Assembly (NCBI GenBank): GCA_020081605.1
Contig: JAHREC010000016.1
Location: forward strand, 186,001-250,000
From: Albifimbria verrucaria
Taxonomy: Eukaryota; Ascomycota; Sordariomycetes; Hypocreales; Stachybotryaceae
Direction of reading: 5' to 3'
Length of the DNA: 64,000 bases
Every line of letters begins with the position of its first letter. The stretch's first letter is position 1. Made by a program: the position numbers and the translations under genes. This document shows positions 1 through 11,815 of this stretch, in pieces. Below the pieces are notes generated by a model. It saw nothing but the letters and a program-made list of their open reading frames with translations, searched no databases and was not told the DNA's origin.

Positions 1-427
1 GGGAGAATGAGCGCTTGATTGGCAGGATAGGCGATCTGTCCAGCATTCAGCATCTGACGCGCCTGTCCGTACATTAGATATGCTACTTGGTAAAGAGGTG
101 TTTGATTATGGAGAGGTCGGCCTAGACGAGTATGAAGAAAGCAGGCCAGAACAGCCCCTACAGCTCGAATTGTGCCTTCCGAAAAGCTTGAAGACGTTGC
201 GTCTGTACAGGGTCTACGACGATGAGGAAGTCATGCAGCAACAAATGGTCAAAGTCCTCACCAGCCCTCGTCTTACCAATCTTGTTCAACTTCGGGTGTA
301 GGGCATTGAGGGGTTGAAGCAAAGATTTGATAATCTTGGCTGGGTAGTTAGTGTTGAGCCAGAACCGTATAGGAAGAGCGACTTGGTCTTCGTTCTGACT
401 TTGCCGATGACACTGACATCAATATAA
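1..427 (+). pseudogene. F-box/leucine-rich-type protein, C-terminal remnant
   Basis: The stretch reads as the end of a fungal F-box/LRR-like protein: a segment reading HLTRLSVH, one base missing at about 74-76, then MLLGKEVFDYG, then LTNLVQLRV. A TAG at 299-301 interrupts the frame, after which the same frame goes on with GIEGLKQRFDNLGWVV and VEPEPYRK to a TAA at 425-427. The Leu-rich spacing and the ending are typical of fungal F-box proteins, but the F-box itself would lie left of the window. One frameshift plus one nonsense codon in 430 bases suggest a decayed copy; the frameshift alone could be a sequence error. The family assignment is by resemblance only. Confidence 0.45.
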
Positions 428-1056
428 TCTTGAAAGTAAAAGACTCTGCCGCTGTTGCAATTATGGCAAAAACACCTGCTAATTTCTCGACTCATGCAAG
501 TTTCTTTATCTAATAAGCAAGAAGTATGAGAGGAAGCTGGTTGGTACGGCCCTTGGAGCCCTTTCTTTAATACCTCGAGGACAGCTTAGAGAGAGACAAA
601 TTTGGTTAGAGACCTAGCAAGATATTGTTACTTGAGGCAATCTGCTAGAGTTATGTTCTTCATCGATAAAAAATTTGATCATATATAGATTTTGCTAGTA
701 TCTCCCCGCTACTGCTTGATCCAACGCGTATCTGGCAGGAAGCTGATTGAAGGAGAGCCGTAGAAGAACCAAATAACCACGTGGAGTTCGGGTCACTTTC
801 TCTTCAGTTTCTCTAACGGAAGAATGAAAGAAACATGGGCCTGGCTGATTTGCACTCAGTGAAACCTTTTGCACCTGCCCTTGTCTCATTGATAACTTTT
901 CCATAAACGTAGTAGTAGCAGCTATAAAAATAAACATATATGCCCCATAACTAACCCAATCAGCCTGAGTTTGATTTATAAAAGGAAAATGTTCAGATGT
1001 TTCCAATGACTTGTAATTCTCACCACGTGGCTATCTTCTCCATATCAATTTATACG
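428..1056. other. intergenic, no gene recognised
   Basis: About 630 bases between the F-box remnant and the stop of the MFS gene. Short open frames exist (for example 695-1006 on the minus strand) but their translations show no family features and no splice support. It probably holds the 3' flank of the MFS gene. Confidence 0.5.
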
Positions 1057-2804
1057 TCATTCAAGATATCTAAAACTAGGATGTCTGTAACCTAGCTTGT
1101 CGGCATCCTCATCACTCAGTCCGTGCAAACGAAAGTCTCGATTGCCTAAATCGCGCTGCCTGTTCTCCAACTTGACATAAATTATGCCAGCGATGCCGAG
1201 TAGGCAGACAATAGCTTCAGCTCCCATGTTTATTAAATGCCCATTCTTATAAATGGGTGCATCATTGGCGAGATAGGACCACACCGCGATAAGGGAACCG
1301 AAGTTGCCCATAGTGACCACAAATGCTGACGATACAGCTCGGATGGAGTTTCCGGCAGTATTGTTCAGGACCCAAGCCAAAACAGTTGTGCCGATGAAGA
1401 AGATGCCTATGGCAGCAACATACACACCAGCATACTTGATATCCGCTCTATTGACAGTGCTAAGGATTGCATAGCCAGCCAGAGCCAAAGAGAACCACCG
1501 CAGACGAAGATTCCCCGCTTTCGAAAACGATCGCTAACCCATGCCATGAAGACAGACACTATTGTAGCCACTGTGTAAACGGGGACGGTGTACAACTGTG
1601 CTTGAATCGACTCGTATCCAAGTGCAGCGATGATCGTGGGCATGAAGAGTGCAATTGACTGTACGGCAACATTGGCAAACATGAAGGCAAAGCCGCAAAT
1701 AATGCTATTCACGTTGAAAATGCCTCGGTAAATGTCGGACTTAGTGATATTTTTATTGTGCAATTCTCTGTGCTCATGGTTGATGCGTTCGCTAGCTATG
1801 TGCCGGTCACGATCTGAGAGAAAGACGCAGTCCATTGGGATCGATGGAAGAATCGTCATGGCAACAAATCCGAATAGAATGGTGAGAATGCCCTCGAAGA
1901 AAAAGATGTTCCGCCAAGTATGGATCTGCATGGACTGAAAGCCCCATGGTGGGATCTGACTGAGCCCCGCCGCAAGCAAACCACCAAATGCACCAGCAAG
2001 ACAGGCGCCATCAATGAACAGGCTAATTCGAAACAGTAGTTCACTGCGACGATAGAAGCAGGATAGATAATATGAGATTCCTGGCGCTAGCCCACCTTCT
2101 GTGAGTCCGAGTACGAAACGGGCAGCGAGAAGCCCCTTGTAGCTTGTAACGACTACATGTGATTATCCATTAGTATAGGCAGAATAAGTAAGCATACAGG
2201 TGCTTGTCGCTTCCTGACGAATGCAAATAAAATGAAAATGTAAATGCAATGAACACCGAATTAATTCAGACTTGATATATGAGTGGAGGGATGGGGATGA
2301 GGGTTCCTTACAAGCCGTGCACATGGAAACGAACCCGAAGGCCACTACCATGGAGGGAAGGTAGTACTTGGCTCCGATGGTCATTAGTATAATGTTGGAG
2401 GGTATTTCTACCAAGAAATACCCGATGTAGAAGAATGTAAGCGCCCAATTGAAACGATATCCAGTAAGTTCCAAGTCGATGGCCAGGCCCTGGATGCGCG
2501 CATTGCTATTCAGTAAGCGTTAGCTCAATAGAATTAGATAGCCTTTACGAAGGGGCACACCTATATTGGCTCTGGGGAGAGCATGAAGTTAGTTTCATAC
2601 TGAATCGATGCTGGCTTAAAGTCAACGATACCCAGCGACTTACCGATCTAGAAAACACAATAGGTAGAGGATGGATACAGTTGGAACAATGCGAAGATCA
2701 AGCTTCCAGCGAACAGCCGTCTCTTCTTCTTTGGTCCAATCCGGCTCTTCAATCCTAAGACCCATGATTCTCTCGCTAGATTTGTCGTCTGTCCTGCGAT
2801 CCAT
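1057..2804 (-). CDS. MFS transporter, anion:cation symporter (allantoate/TNA1-like) family
   Basis: Likely a plasma-membrane symporter for an organic anion (allantoate, nicotinate or pantothenate-type substrates are usual for the family). The protein starts at ATG 2804 (MDRRTDDKSS) with a cytosolic N-terminus ending in WKLDLRIVP and LYLLCFLDR, the hallmark before TM1. It continues with NARIQGLAIDLELTGYRFNW, YFLVEIPSN, LLAARFVLGLTEGG and HTWRNIFFFEG, and ends PSFRYLE. Introns are inferred at 2572-2643, 2506-2560 and 2153-2311. A tiny exon at 2561-2571 supplies the conserved ANIG of the DRANIGNA motif. Two places need one extra base: the micro-exon border near 2560 (G run) and a T run near 1492, where CGG is followed in another frame by LALAGYAILSTV. 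Both fit sequence error. Length (about 490 residues) is normal for the family. The substrate cannot be told from sequence. Confidence 0.85.
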
Positions 2805-3792
2805 GTCAGGCAGAAATATTAGAATGTCCCGAAAACAAACAACGATGAGTGTTGTACATGTGACTGATCGTGGGTGCGAATGGAGAACAGGTGTGTTTGT
2901 CACCAAGAATAGGACGCAGTAAGAGAAGAAACGGTACTGAAATGGGTAAGATTGGAAGGCTGAAACACATAGACGGCTAGATGAGGGATTCTTATACCCC
3001 GCTGTTTGAATTCAGAAGAAATGTTGCTCTTCTGATGTAGGATGCGGCTCAGGTTCTGCTAATGATATGATTGCTATAGCTTATAGCTTCAAGCATGGGT
3101 CACCAATCGTAAAAGGGCATTCCTGTGGAGCATTGTAGCATTGAAAATCATCTCCACTTAATATAACTCTGTTATATTGGATCTACTATTGTTCTTGCCT
3201 TGCCTTGAACACAAAAATTTGGTCAAAGGGGGTTGGAGGACACCTGACAGTGCATTTATAAGGGTTGGGAGCATAGGTAATAGCTTGTGTCTCATCACCT
3301 TTTCAATGGTGTGATGAGTAAGATTTTCGACGCTACAACGGAGAGATGCTTCCGCGCATGCATGAAAATCAAATGCCGAAAATCCATATTCCTTATCGTA
3401 CACTGTGCAGATCCTCTATGGCGGCATTTAATTTGACCAAAGAATCATTCTTGCATGACAGCTTGCATTTATTTCAATAGTGTGCCATAAATCACAGGGA
3501 TCTCCTCTATTCGTTTGTACCCTTCCACGCAACAACCAGCTTTACTTTTGAAAGCTCTATTATTAGCCAAAGTTGGAGAAAGCAGAGCTATCAAGACTTC
3601 AACCCTGGCTCATAGTTCTACGAGATCACGAATGAAATTCAAGTTGCCCAATATTGGTCAAACTCGCTCACCTTGAATAGCAAGGCAGCCTAGCCTATCT
3701 GTCTTCTTTGACGCGAAGAAATATGATTGAATCGCCATAACTTTCTATGGTCAAGCAAATGATTATGGAATTACATCCTGGAGGGGTTCCTA

Positions 3793-3814
3793 TTTTTTTT
3801 TTTTTTTTTTTTTT
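3793..3814. repeat. poly-T tract (22 T)
   Basis: An uninterrupted run of 22 T lies in the intergenic region. Length is likely to be unreliable in the assembly. Confidence 0.9.
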
Positions 3815-3974
3815 GAGTTCGAAGGTATTAATGCGTCTCATTCTCAATGAGGTTTCGAGGATTACTATGTAGGAGACTGTACGATGATGCGTGATGTAGC
3901 GTGCATTATTACTGGAACGCCGTTTCAGATGAATAGAGTTGTTGCCGCATGCTGTATGTAGCATGCTCTCCTTC

Positions 3975-4031
3975 GCATAGCCTTCGCGCGGTCGCTCGGA
4001 CTTCGGACATTTGTGCGACCGGTAGGCTATG
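3975..4031. repeat. two-armed inverted repeat
   Basis: CATAGCC (3976-3982) and GGTCGC (3990-3995) are mirrored exactly by GCGACC (4015-4020) and GGCTATG (4025-4031), with small internal loops of 7 and 4 bases and a 19-base apical loop. It could fold as a hairpin in DNA or RNA. It lies far from any recognised gene end, so a mobile-element remnant is as likely as a regulatory role. Confidence 0.5.
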
Positions 4032-5080
4032 TAAACTTGTAATAAGCGACATAATTTACAGCTTTGTTGCTTCGGTTATCAGAGAGTTTTTATCCCGACG
4101 GAGATCTCATTCATCTTATAACCTAGTACCCCACTAAATCATAAGCCATCAAGTTGGGGTCGGGTAACGCATATGAAGACCGTAGCCCCGACAATATTTC
4201 TACAAAGGCATCATTTATTCACCACGATTGGAGGCAGTGTTTCCTTGGGAGAGTTTTCTTTCCATCTCGGCATTTACTCACTTAACTAGGATACTGACAT
4301 AAGCGAAGTCTTCCTAAATAACCACTGCAAGTAGTATATTAATGGAACCGATGACTTGATAGAGATGATGATGGGTAGGTTTGGTTTAATGACAATATTG
4401 AGTGATCTCGGTAACTATATACTGATTCTACGCTGAGCCTCGACGAGTAGATCATGTCCGCCCAGTCTATGTTAATACTTACGCACCAAAAATTGCATGT
4501 GAAACATGTCCCTTTGATATGTGGTCTGGACGAATTAGCCTAGTCGAGGATACACCCTCTGGACCAAATGGGGTCATCTTGTCTGTTGATAAATAAACAA
4601 TGTACTTGACATACTGAGGCTGGGTAATCATTAATCGACGGACGCGTGGATCCTGCTCCATCCATACACATCAGCTCCACGGGCCTGCGGACAATACATG
4701 GTAGTGACGTAGCGGCATCACGGAAAGCTTTGTTCAATAAATGCCTGGTGTACCGCGCAATTAATCAAACGCCCCATGGAGTCAAAACACCGAGGAATGG
4801 GAATTTAGTGGCCGGCTACTGAACACGGTATTGATGTCTTATCCCCACAATGAACCTGTTGTTCGAGTGCAGGCAAACTGTAATGTTATTGATATGGCTT
4901 GGGCAGGAAGGTATTGTGACGAATTATGAGCAGTAAGGAAAAAGCTGGATTGTACGAATGACACCCACCCTTAAGGGCCCTATCCTAGATTAAATAGAGA
5001 GACTAGTAGATGTATGGGAAATTGACTGGTTTTTGAATTGATCACTGGTAATTATGCACCCTTGTGGTACTATTAATCAA

Positions 5081-5745
5081 CTACGCGTGAGAAACAACGC
5101 CCAGTGATTCGCCTAATTCTTCTCCCTGCACTATTGGGGCCTTAGCATCAAGGGCAACATAGAATACACGCGCAAACTCTGTCTTGCTGGGGTTGCTCCA
5201 AGCGTGGTTAGTTCCACGTTGCACTGCAACATCTCCTTTCTTAACTACAAAATAGCTGGTTAACCATGACACTTCATACCTTGGTTAAGATCAAAGCGAA
5301 TGACGATAGAGCGAGACATATAATTGGACGTAGGACTAAGGATGCACTTACGTCTTCGCTTTTCACCGCCCTCCAGTTCAAGTTGTATTTCACCCTCAAT
5401 GACAACACCAAAATCAAGAGTGATGGTGCGGTGCCACAATGGAGGCGCACCTGGATGATAATCAATGTAGCGTGAGATAAAGCCGCCAGGGATCATAAAT
5501 GATTCGGGCTTCTTCGCGAGATGGCCTTGATAGGTCTTCAAATCAGCATCTTCGGCAAGAGCAGCAGGAAATGTGTCGCCACTATAAGCAAGGAATATAT
5601 CGCCACCTAGTGGTGTGCGCTCAAATTTGATTTCCTCTGTAATACTAGTCTCAAAAACTGGTCTTCCTGACGCATCATGTGTCGTGATATAGCGGTGGAC
5701 AACAGAAAAGGGGTTTTCTGGAACTGACACTTGCTGATTGGCCAT
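5081..5745 (-). CDS. cupin-domain protein
   Basis: A small single-domain cupin (about 195 residues). The start is ATG 5745 (MANQQVSVPENPFSVVHRYI). The first part carries PGAPPLWHRTITLDFGVVIEG, equivalent to cupin motif 1, and after an 80-nt intron (5272-5351, donor GTAAGT) the second part carries KKGDVAVQRGTNHAWSN, the typical second motif with its metal-site His. Related fungal cupins sit in catabolic or secondary-metabolite loci as small isomerases, dioxygenases or binding proteins, but the reaction is unknown. It lacks a signal peptide, so it is probably cytosolic. The gene is one of the few in the window with no frame break. Its neighbours, two MFS transporters, give no clear pathway. Confidence 0.8.
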
Positions 5746-7190
5746 GTTGTATATACTTCGTTGTTTTAGACTAGGTACTCGATGAACAGGTTGAAGAAGA
5801 AGCTTGGAGCAGGCTTGTGCTTGGCTTCTTAAGAAGAACGTGCGGCATGATTGTTCGTCCGATCAAGAAATGAAAAAACAAAAACAAAGTCAATTTTGGT
5901 GCATGGGAAGGGCTCCGATCCTGCCGATGTTCCAGTAAATCAGTAGTGGCTCGGAAGTCGGGGCCGGTGCCCGAGCCCATTGTCGGCAGGACAGTTGACA
6001 CCTACCCTACGCCGAATTTCATGTGGCTCCTGTTCTATGCATTATATCACAACAGGATTGAATCAATTACTTGGCGCAACTGCTGTGTCCTGGTTGTCCT
6101 ACCCAACATTATTACGGCTTAAGTACACGTAAGAGATATCAGAGAATGAGTGTTCCTGAGAAGCTGTTCCTTATGCCTAGTGGTTTATGTCGCCAGGTAG
6201 TGATGACAAAATAGAGTAGCAACGCAGGCAGTCATATCTACTTATTCTATCTGCCAGTATTGGAAAACGAGTCGAACGTCAAATTTAAATGTTTTCTAGG
6301 TCCGTCGAGAGATATGACCCCGACACACAGTGAGCGAAAAGGTTTGCTCCAACTCCGCGGCTTCTCGGTTTCTAATAAGATAGAATGGGAAGGGTAGCTC
6401 AAGAATTGTTAGAACAAAAGTATTTGTATTGGAGACGGAACAGCTGTGTAGAATTACGAACTATCTGGGTGCAAGTTGGCGGCAGTGAAGACATAGTGGT
6501 TCTTGGTTACAGGGCTGATATATGCTGAAGCAATGGTCGCTTCAAAACGTAGACCAAGAGCACAAACCAACCATTTCTGTCTATTACCAAGGCTGGAAAG
6601 TCAGCGTTCTAAGCGATGGCCGTTCATTTCAATTCGTACACAACTGAATTCGGAGCCATGTTTCCAGACTTCGCAGGTGGGTCGGCCAGCTTCGGTTGAC
6701 GTGCGCCGATGCCCGATTTTTTGGTTGACTATGTTTTCAAGGAGAATTGCTCGCCGGGTTACGGGTGCCGAGTTGCGACGGTAACGTTCCAAGCTACAGT
6801 GCAACTCATGTGAAGGTTGAGTATAGAAATTTATTTGCGAACAAAAATCTGGAGTTTTGCGGATTTGCCGGCTCCCAAAGCATAGCAACTGCCTGGGACA
6901 TGAGCTCACTCGGTCGGTGCAATTGTTACGCCGCCCATTTCTACAAGAAATGAGCAAGCGCGTTTTCCCACAAACAATACTACTTATTTGGAAACTCGCA
7001 AGATGATGTATAATTATGTCTTGTTATCAACAAACTGCATGACCTTAATCAGGTTCTCTACTGAAGTCCGGTTTCTAAATACTGTCTTTGCAATTTTGAG
7101 GCTTATATCCGTAAGTAGACAATTCTCCTTGAGAAAAAGGTTAATCTGATAAACTCGCTAACCGTCTTGTAAGTGAACTTGGCTAGAAGA
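5746..7190. other. intergenic between divergent cupin and MFS genes
   Basis: About 1.4 kb between two divergently transcribed genes, so it should contain both promoters. Frames of 70-118 codons (for example 6601-6957 minus) show no family features. I see no clear TATA box or operator that can be assigned. Confidence 0.5.
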
Positions 7191-8780
7191 ATGTCCCGCA
7201 CCCGAGAAGGTGCATTCCCGTCGAACGACACAGCCGAGACAGCACAAACTCCGATGGAAGTGGCTGCGCAAGCACCGCCATTGACAATCGAAGAAAACAA
7301 TCTGGTGACATGGAGCGGATCAGACGACGTAGACAATCCACAAAATTTTCCATTTGCCCGAAAAATGCTCATCACTACTATCTGGGTATACGGCAATCTT
7401 ACGACAGCTATTGGAAGCAGCATTTGGAGCAGTGGCAGTAATGCTATTGCATCTGAGTTTAGTGTCAGTTCAGTGGTGGTGACACTGGGTATCAGCCTGT
7501 TTCTACTGGTAGGTTGTGCTTTCAGTTTAGCTTGGTATAGTGGATAGCTAGGAGGCTGACAATCTCACTTGTGGGCGTCTCAAATGTAGGGTTACGCAAT
7601 TGCTCCTCCCATATGGGGGCCTTTATCTGAACGGTTTGGCCGGAAGTGGCCCATGACCATGGGCATGCTTGTCTTTACTCTATTTTGCATCCCAGCAGCA
7701 GTGGGTAGAAACATAGCGACGCTCTTGATTGCTCGATTCTTCCAGGGGCTTTCGGTTCCGCGCCATTGTCATTGACTGGTGGCGGCATTGTTGATATATG
7801 GAGTCCTTATAACAGAGGCGTGGCCGTTGCTGCATGCATCGGCACTATTTTTGGGTCACCTATATTGGCACCTATCATGGGTAACTTCATCGCAGAATCA
7901 CACTTGGGTTGGAGATGGACGCAGTGGCTTAGCTGCATTATGGGAGGCAGTTGTCTGATCTTGACCATGCTATGTCTCCCAGAAACACTAGCACCCAAGA
8001 TCCTACAGGCTCGAGCCGCCAAGCTGCGCAAAACTGGCGTTAATCCAGGCGCCCAAGCTGATTTTGATAACAAGAAGCAGGCGAATTTTAAGGATATTGT
8101 GCGAGTATACCTCATGCGACCGTTCGTGCTACTTGCCATAGAACCAATTCTAGTCCTCGTCACGATGTATCAATCTTTTATATACGGCATCCTTTACTTG
8201 GTTTTTGTTTCCTATCCAATTATTTTCCGTGAGGTCCGACATTGGACTCTCGCTATAAGCGCTTTGCCCTTCCTCGGTCTTTTGGCGGGTATCATGATCG
8301 GTGCTATAGTTGTCATCTGGCATACAAAAACCAAGTTCATGCTTATCCTGAACACCAACGGAGAGAAAATTATACCAGAGCACCATCTACCGATTATGAT
8401 CCTTGGGGTTGCCTATTGCCTGTAGGTTTGTTTGTTTTTGCGTGGACTTCCCACCCTGACACTCCCTGGGCTGGCATGATAGTTGGTAGCATTCCGATTG
8501 GCATGGGGATGTACATGGTTTTCGTGCAATGCTTCAATTATCTGATAGCTGTTTATGCGCCCATCGCTAATAGCGCAATCGGCGGTAACACCTTCATACG
8601 CAGTCTTTTGGTGCAGGCTTCCCGCTATTCGCCCCTTATATGTACCGTAAGCTTGGCGTGGATTGGGCAACCAGTACTCTCGGTTTCATCAGCATTGCTA
8701 TGATACCCATACCAATTCTGTTCTACAGATTCGGCCATCGCGTCCGTTCATGGTCCAAAAACAGTATTAACACAGTCTAA
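7191..8780 (+). CDS. MFS transporter, DHA1 (drug:H+ antiporter-1, polyamine/multidrug) family
   Basis: A 12-TM proton antiporter of the fungal DHA1 type, probably exporting drugs, polyamines or metabolites at the plasma membrane. The start is ATG 7191 (MSRTREGAFPSND). The N-terminus has the typical WSGSDDVDNPQNFPFARK segment, followed by TM1. Intron 7509-7589 joins LFLL to GYAIAPPIWGPLSERFGRK, the signature loop 2-3 motif. Then come ARFFQG, LTGGGIVDIWSPYNRG, PILAPIMGNFI and LGWRWTQW (motif C region), FVLLAIEPI and the C-terminal TMs. Three single-base breaks must be repaired: near 7750 (T run), 8404 (G run) and 8610 (T run). With them the protein reads on to TAA 8778-8780. Three losses all in homopolymers argue for sequence error rather than a dead gene. 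It converges with a Zn2Cys6 regulator, a common pairing. Confidence 0.85.
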
Positions 8781-9246
8781 TGCGTGCACATTTATGTTGC
8801 ATCATAAATAACATCGATTGAAAGTCAATGCATTGAGTTACCATACCTCGCCTTGGTTTCATCTCTTTCTGTCCTTACATTCCCTGCAATGGACCTCCTC
8901 AATCATTCCACTTCGCCTTCTGGTCTTTGATTAGATTTCTAAAAACGCACTATTTTATCATATGGAGTTTTTAGTATGTATTTAGTGACTCGCGCAACTG
9001 TATTTAGGTCGATATTGGCGTTCAGCTCTTGGGCTGGCTAACATGTTATGTTGGAATTGAGGACTTCAGTTCCTTGCCGCATGCAAAGTATGCAATTCTA
9101 TCAAAGCTGCAAAATTTGTGGTCACCTTAAACAAGGCTAAATGCCTTCATTTGACATCAATGGGATGTTTATTGACGGGACAACACATGTTGAGGTGGCA
9201 TAACTTGATTGAGTCGTAAATACACCGATAGGAGAGTTCATTTGTC
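8781..9246. other. intergenic between convergent genes
   Basis: A 466-base spacer between two gene 3' ends. It should contain both polyadenylation regions. No gene seen. Confidence 0.6.
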
Positions 9247-11815
9247 CTATTCTTCTTCCAACCCGGCAATGTCGGCGGGAAGATTAAGTAGGAAATTTGA
9301 ATTGAAATCGCACCAATCTGAATCAGTCGTGGTTGGAACAGCATTTAGATCCGCGAGGGCCAAAGACGTGGAGAACGAAGGTAGACCGTATTGGTTAGAA
9401 ACCGACAAAGGTCTAGCAAGAAGATCTGTGTGGCCCGTTTCCAGTGTGAAAAGACCATGATCAGTCAACTCAACGGCTCTATTCGGATCCATAGCCTGAC
9501 CACTACTTTGGAATGACGCTTGGCTGAAATAATGTCGATGGTCTTGGCTATGATCAAAGGAACAAGCGTTCAAGATGTCCGGTATCGCGGGTGGCGAAAG
9601 ATCGGTGGATGTGAGTGTTGCGGAAGACTGACAACTTCTGTTTTCTCTGCTATATTGTCCACGTTCCAGGACTTGTTGGGAATCATTTAAAGGTACCAGG
9701 GATTCCACCACGGCCAGAAGAAGACTGAGTCCCCAAGAAAGTCCCACATACATTTGATTGAAGAAATTATGTGTCAAGCTCTCAAACTGTAATACCTCAA
9801 TTTGGTCACAAACAGCCTGGAGCAGTTGAATGTCAGTCTTCACTTCAGTGTGACACTTGGTCTCACCGAAAATATGCGTAAGATGTAAGGCAATTAGTTC
9901 GATGAAAGCTACAATAGGATAGTTCCGAATCAACCTGGCTAACAAGGCGAGTTGGAAAGTGGTGGCTGATTCTTTGCAGACACCAATGATAACCTCGAGA
10001 CTCGTACGAGCTAGTTCTGCAATTCTCGCATGTTTTTCAGCCGAGTCTTGTTCACACCGGAGGAGCAGAATCTGTAGTATATGATACCCGTATTTCAGCT
10101 CTGTTTGTAAAGATTTGATGTCTGCTGTGGTGCTAGGCAGGGAACCATTTAGTTGCGTGAAATGTTTCCGACCAAATTGTTCTAGCAAGTTGTTTATGCG
10201 CTGCATGTGACGAGCACGGGCCTGGTTTGGTGCAGAGGCTGCCTTTGAGGCGTAAAAGTCGATGTAAATATTCTCCCACACAACCATCATATAGTTGAGG
10301 GCAGAATTAGATAAGACGTCATCGTTGGATGACGGGACGTGCTCAGTACTTGAGTGGTAATCAGAATCAAAAGCATAAAGGTCGCATGGCTGACCAGTCA
10401 TGAAGACGCGCTGCTTATCCAGTGTGTATAAGACCCAAAAAGTCGCTCTCGCTCTTTTTCAAGTTTATGAGAACCAGTGTCGATTTCTTTTTGATGGCTT
10501 CCTCTCGATCGGTGAAGTCCCAAGGCACGTCCAAGTTGACAAGCTGCCTGGCAAACACGCTCAGCAATCGAGTTATTGTAAAAGTCTCGAGCCACGAGTA
10601 TCTAATAAGTATAATGTAAGCATACTGATTGAAACCTACATAAAATTTGCGAAAGAGTTGGACTACTCTTCTAATTACAAGGAATTTTTAGCCACATACT
10701 AAAGTCAACATTGCCTTCACATTAAGTATACTAGGTACCATGAAGACATCGAGTTTCCGGACAGCTCGATCACAGTTCTCCAAAAACGGAGGTAAGTTAC
10801 CGTCATTCATTCCACGTGTGTTGCGGTGGGAAGCACGAGCGGCTCGTGTTTCCAGACCAAGCTGGAGAAGGACGATGGCATTTGCGATGAGGGGCCATGC
10901 TTGGTTTTCCTGTGTTTGATGCTCAATACTATAGAGAGCATCTATTGCCTGATAAAGATCTCCGTCATCAAATATTGGAGTCCGTTTATTGAAATTTCGT
11001 AGGTAGCCATCCACAGAAAGATTCACAATTAGACGAGGAGGGGCACTTATTGGTTTCAGATCTCTATCTGCCACAAGCTCTTCGCATCGCGTTTGGAAGG
11101 AAAGTCGTCCAGTTTCAGCTGTAAAGTGGCCCTTAAAGCTGAATTCCGAAGAGCAGGGAAGTAACGGGAGGCGGCTTCTTTGCCTAGGTTCTCATTCAAA
11201 CTTTCCTCTTGTGTCTGTGTTGGTAATAGAGGCTCAGTCGCTTGGCGCCATAAAGATTTAATCAGGACTATTGGAGCTGGATAGCTATATAAACGCTCTC
11301 CGCCATGCGCAAACTCAACCAGTTCCACTGAAAACTCACTCCTCGATGATATGTGCAACTGCGGCGGCTCATCGCCGCAGTCTTCTGTCACATGCATATC
11401 GAATGATCCTTGAGAATCTAATGGTCCAGCAGCACTCGAAACAGGCAGTCTCGCAACAGTGGCTGCAATTTGACGTGTGAACTCGGTCAACGCACCAAGG
11501 GTCTGGTCAACGTGATTGATGTGCTTCAATACAACCGAGAATTCATCGCGCCTAAAGCAGAGTTGGAGGCTTAATCTCATGTTCTCAAGTTATGCTGAAA
11601 TAGGAATCATCAATGACCTACAATTGCTTCGTATGATTTACCCGCTTTAATGCACTAGATGAGTTGCACTCTACCCCAGCCTTGTGGCAATTGGAGCATT
11701 CGGGTTGACGTCTGTCACATCGGACTTTGCGCAGCCGACACTGATCGCATGCTGCAGTGGAGGAAACTTCCTCATTGTTGGAACGAGCCCGCTTCCGAAT
11801 GCTCTCAGTACACAT
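9247..11815 (-). CDS. Zn2Cys6 transcription factor with fungal-specific middle domain
   Basis: A nuclear binuclear zinc-cluster regulator. The start is ATG 11815 ([17 protein letters not shown]). The cluster is [13 protein letters not shown] followed by [13 protein letters not shown], giving the full CX2CX6CX6CX2CX6C pattern. Introns are inferred at 11552-11621 (joins NHTKQL to [11 protein letters not shown], a coiled-coil-like linker) and 10602-10699. The middle region ([14 protein letters not shown], then [16 protein letters not shown] and LYTLDKQR) is the fungal transcription-factor domain, and the acidic, Ser-rich tail ends AGLEEE. Two one-base breaks occur, near 10436 (a T run just before the conserved LYTLDKQR) and near 11075. 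Total length is about 770 residues, which is normal. It converges with the DHA1 transporter and may regulate it, but no operator can be shown. Target pathway unknown. Confidence 0.82.

Larger units (their letters stand above)
2805..5080. other. long gene-free stretch with a poly-T run and a hairpin
   Basis: About 2.3 kb without a recognisable gene. It contains a 22-T run at 3793-3814 and a two-armed inverted repeat at 3975-4031. Several frames of 60-90 codons occur on both strands, but none shows a domain, splice continuity or family-like composition. The right-hand end is the 3' flank of the cupin gene and the left end is the promoter side of the MFS gene. Confidence 0.5.

Noticed and set aside
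5771..6001. 76-codon minus-strand frame upstream of the cupin
   Set aside because: Low-complexity ending and position in the cupin promoter; no likeness to any family.
6503..6957. Overlapping 90-118-codon frames on both strands
   Set aside because: No domain, splice continuity or family-like composition; they overlap each other antisense in a promoter region.
7191..8780. Calling the DHA1 transporter a pseudogene because of three frameshifts
   Set aside because: All three are single losses in homopolymers with all motifs otherwise intact, matching the window-wide error pattern.
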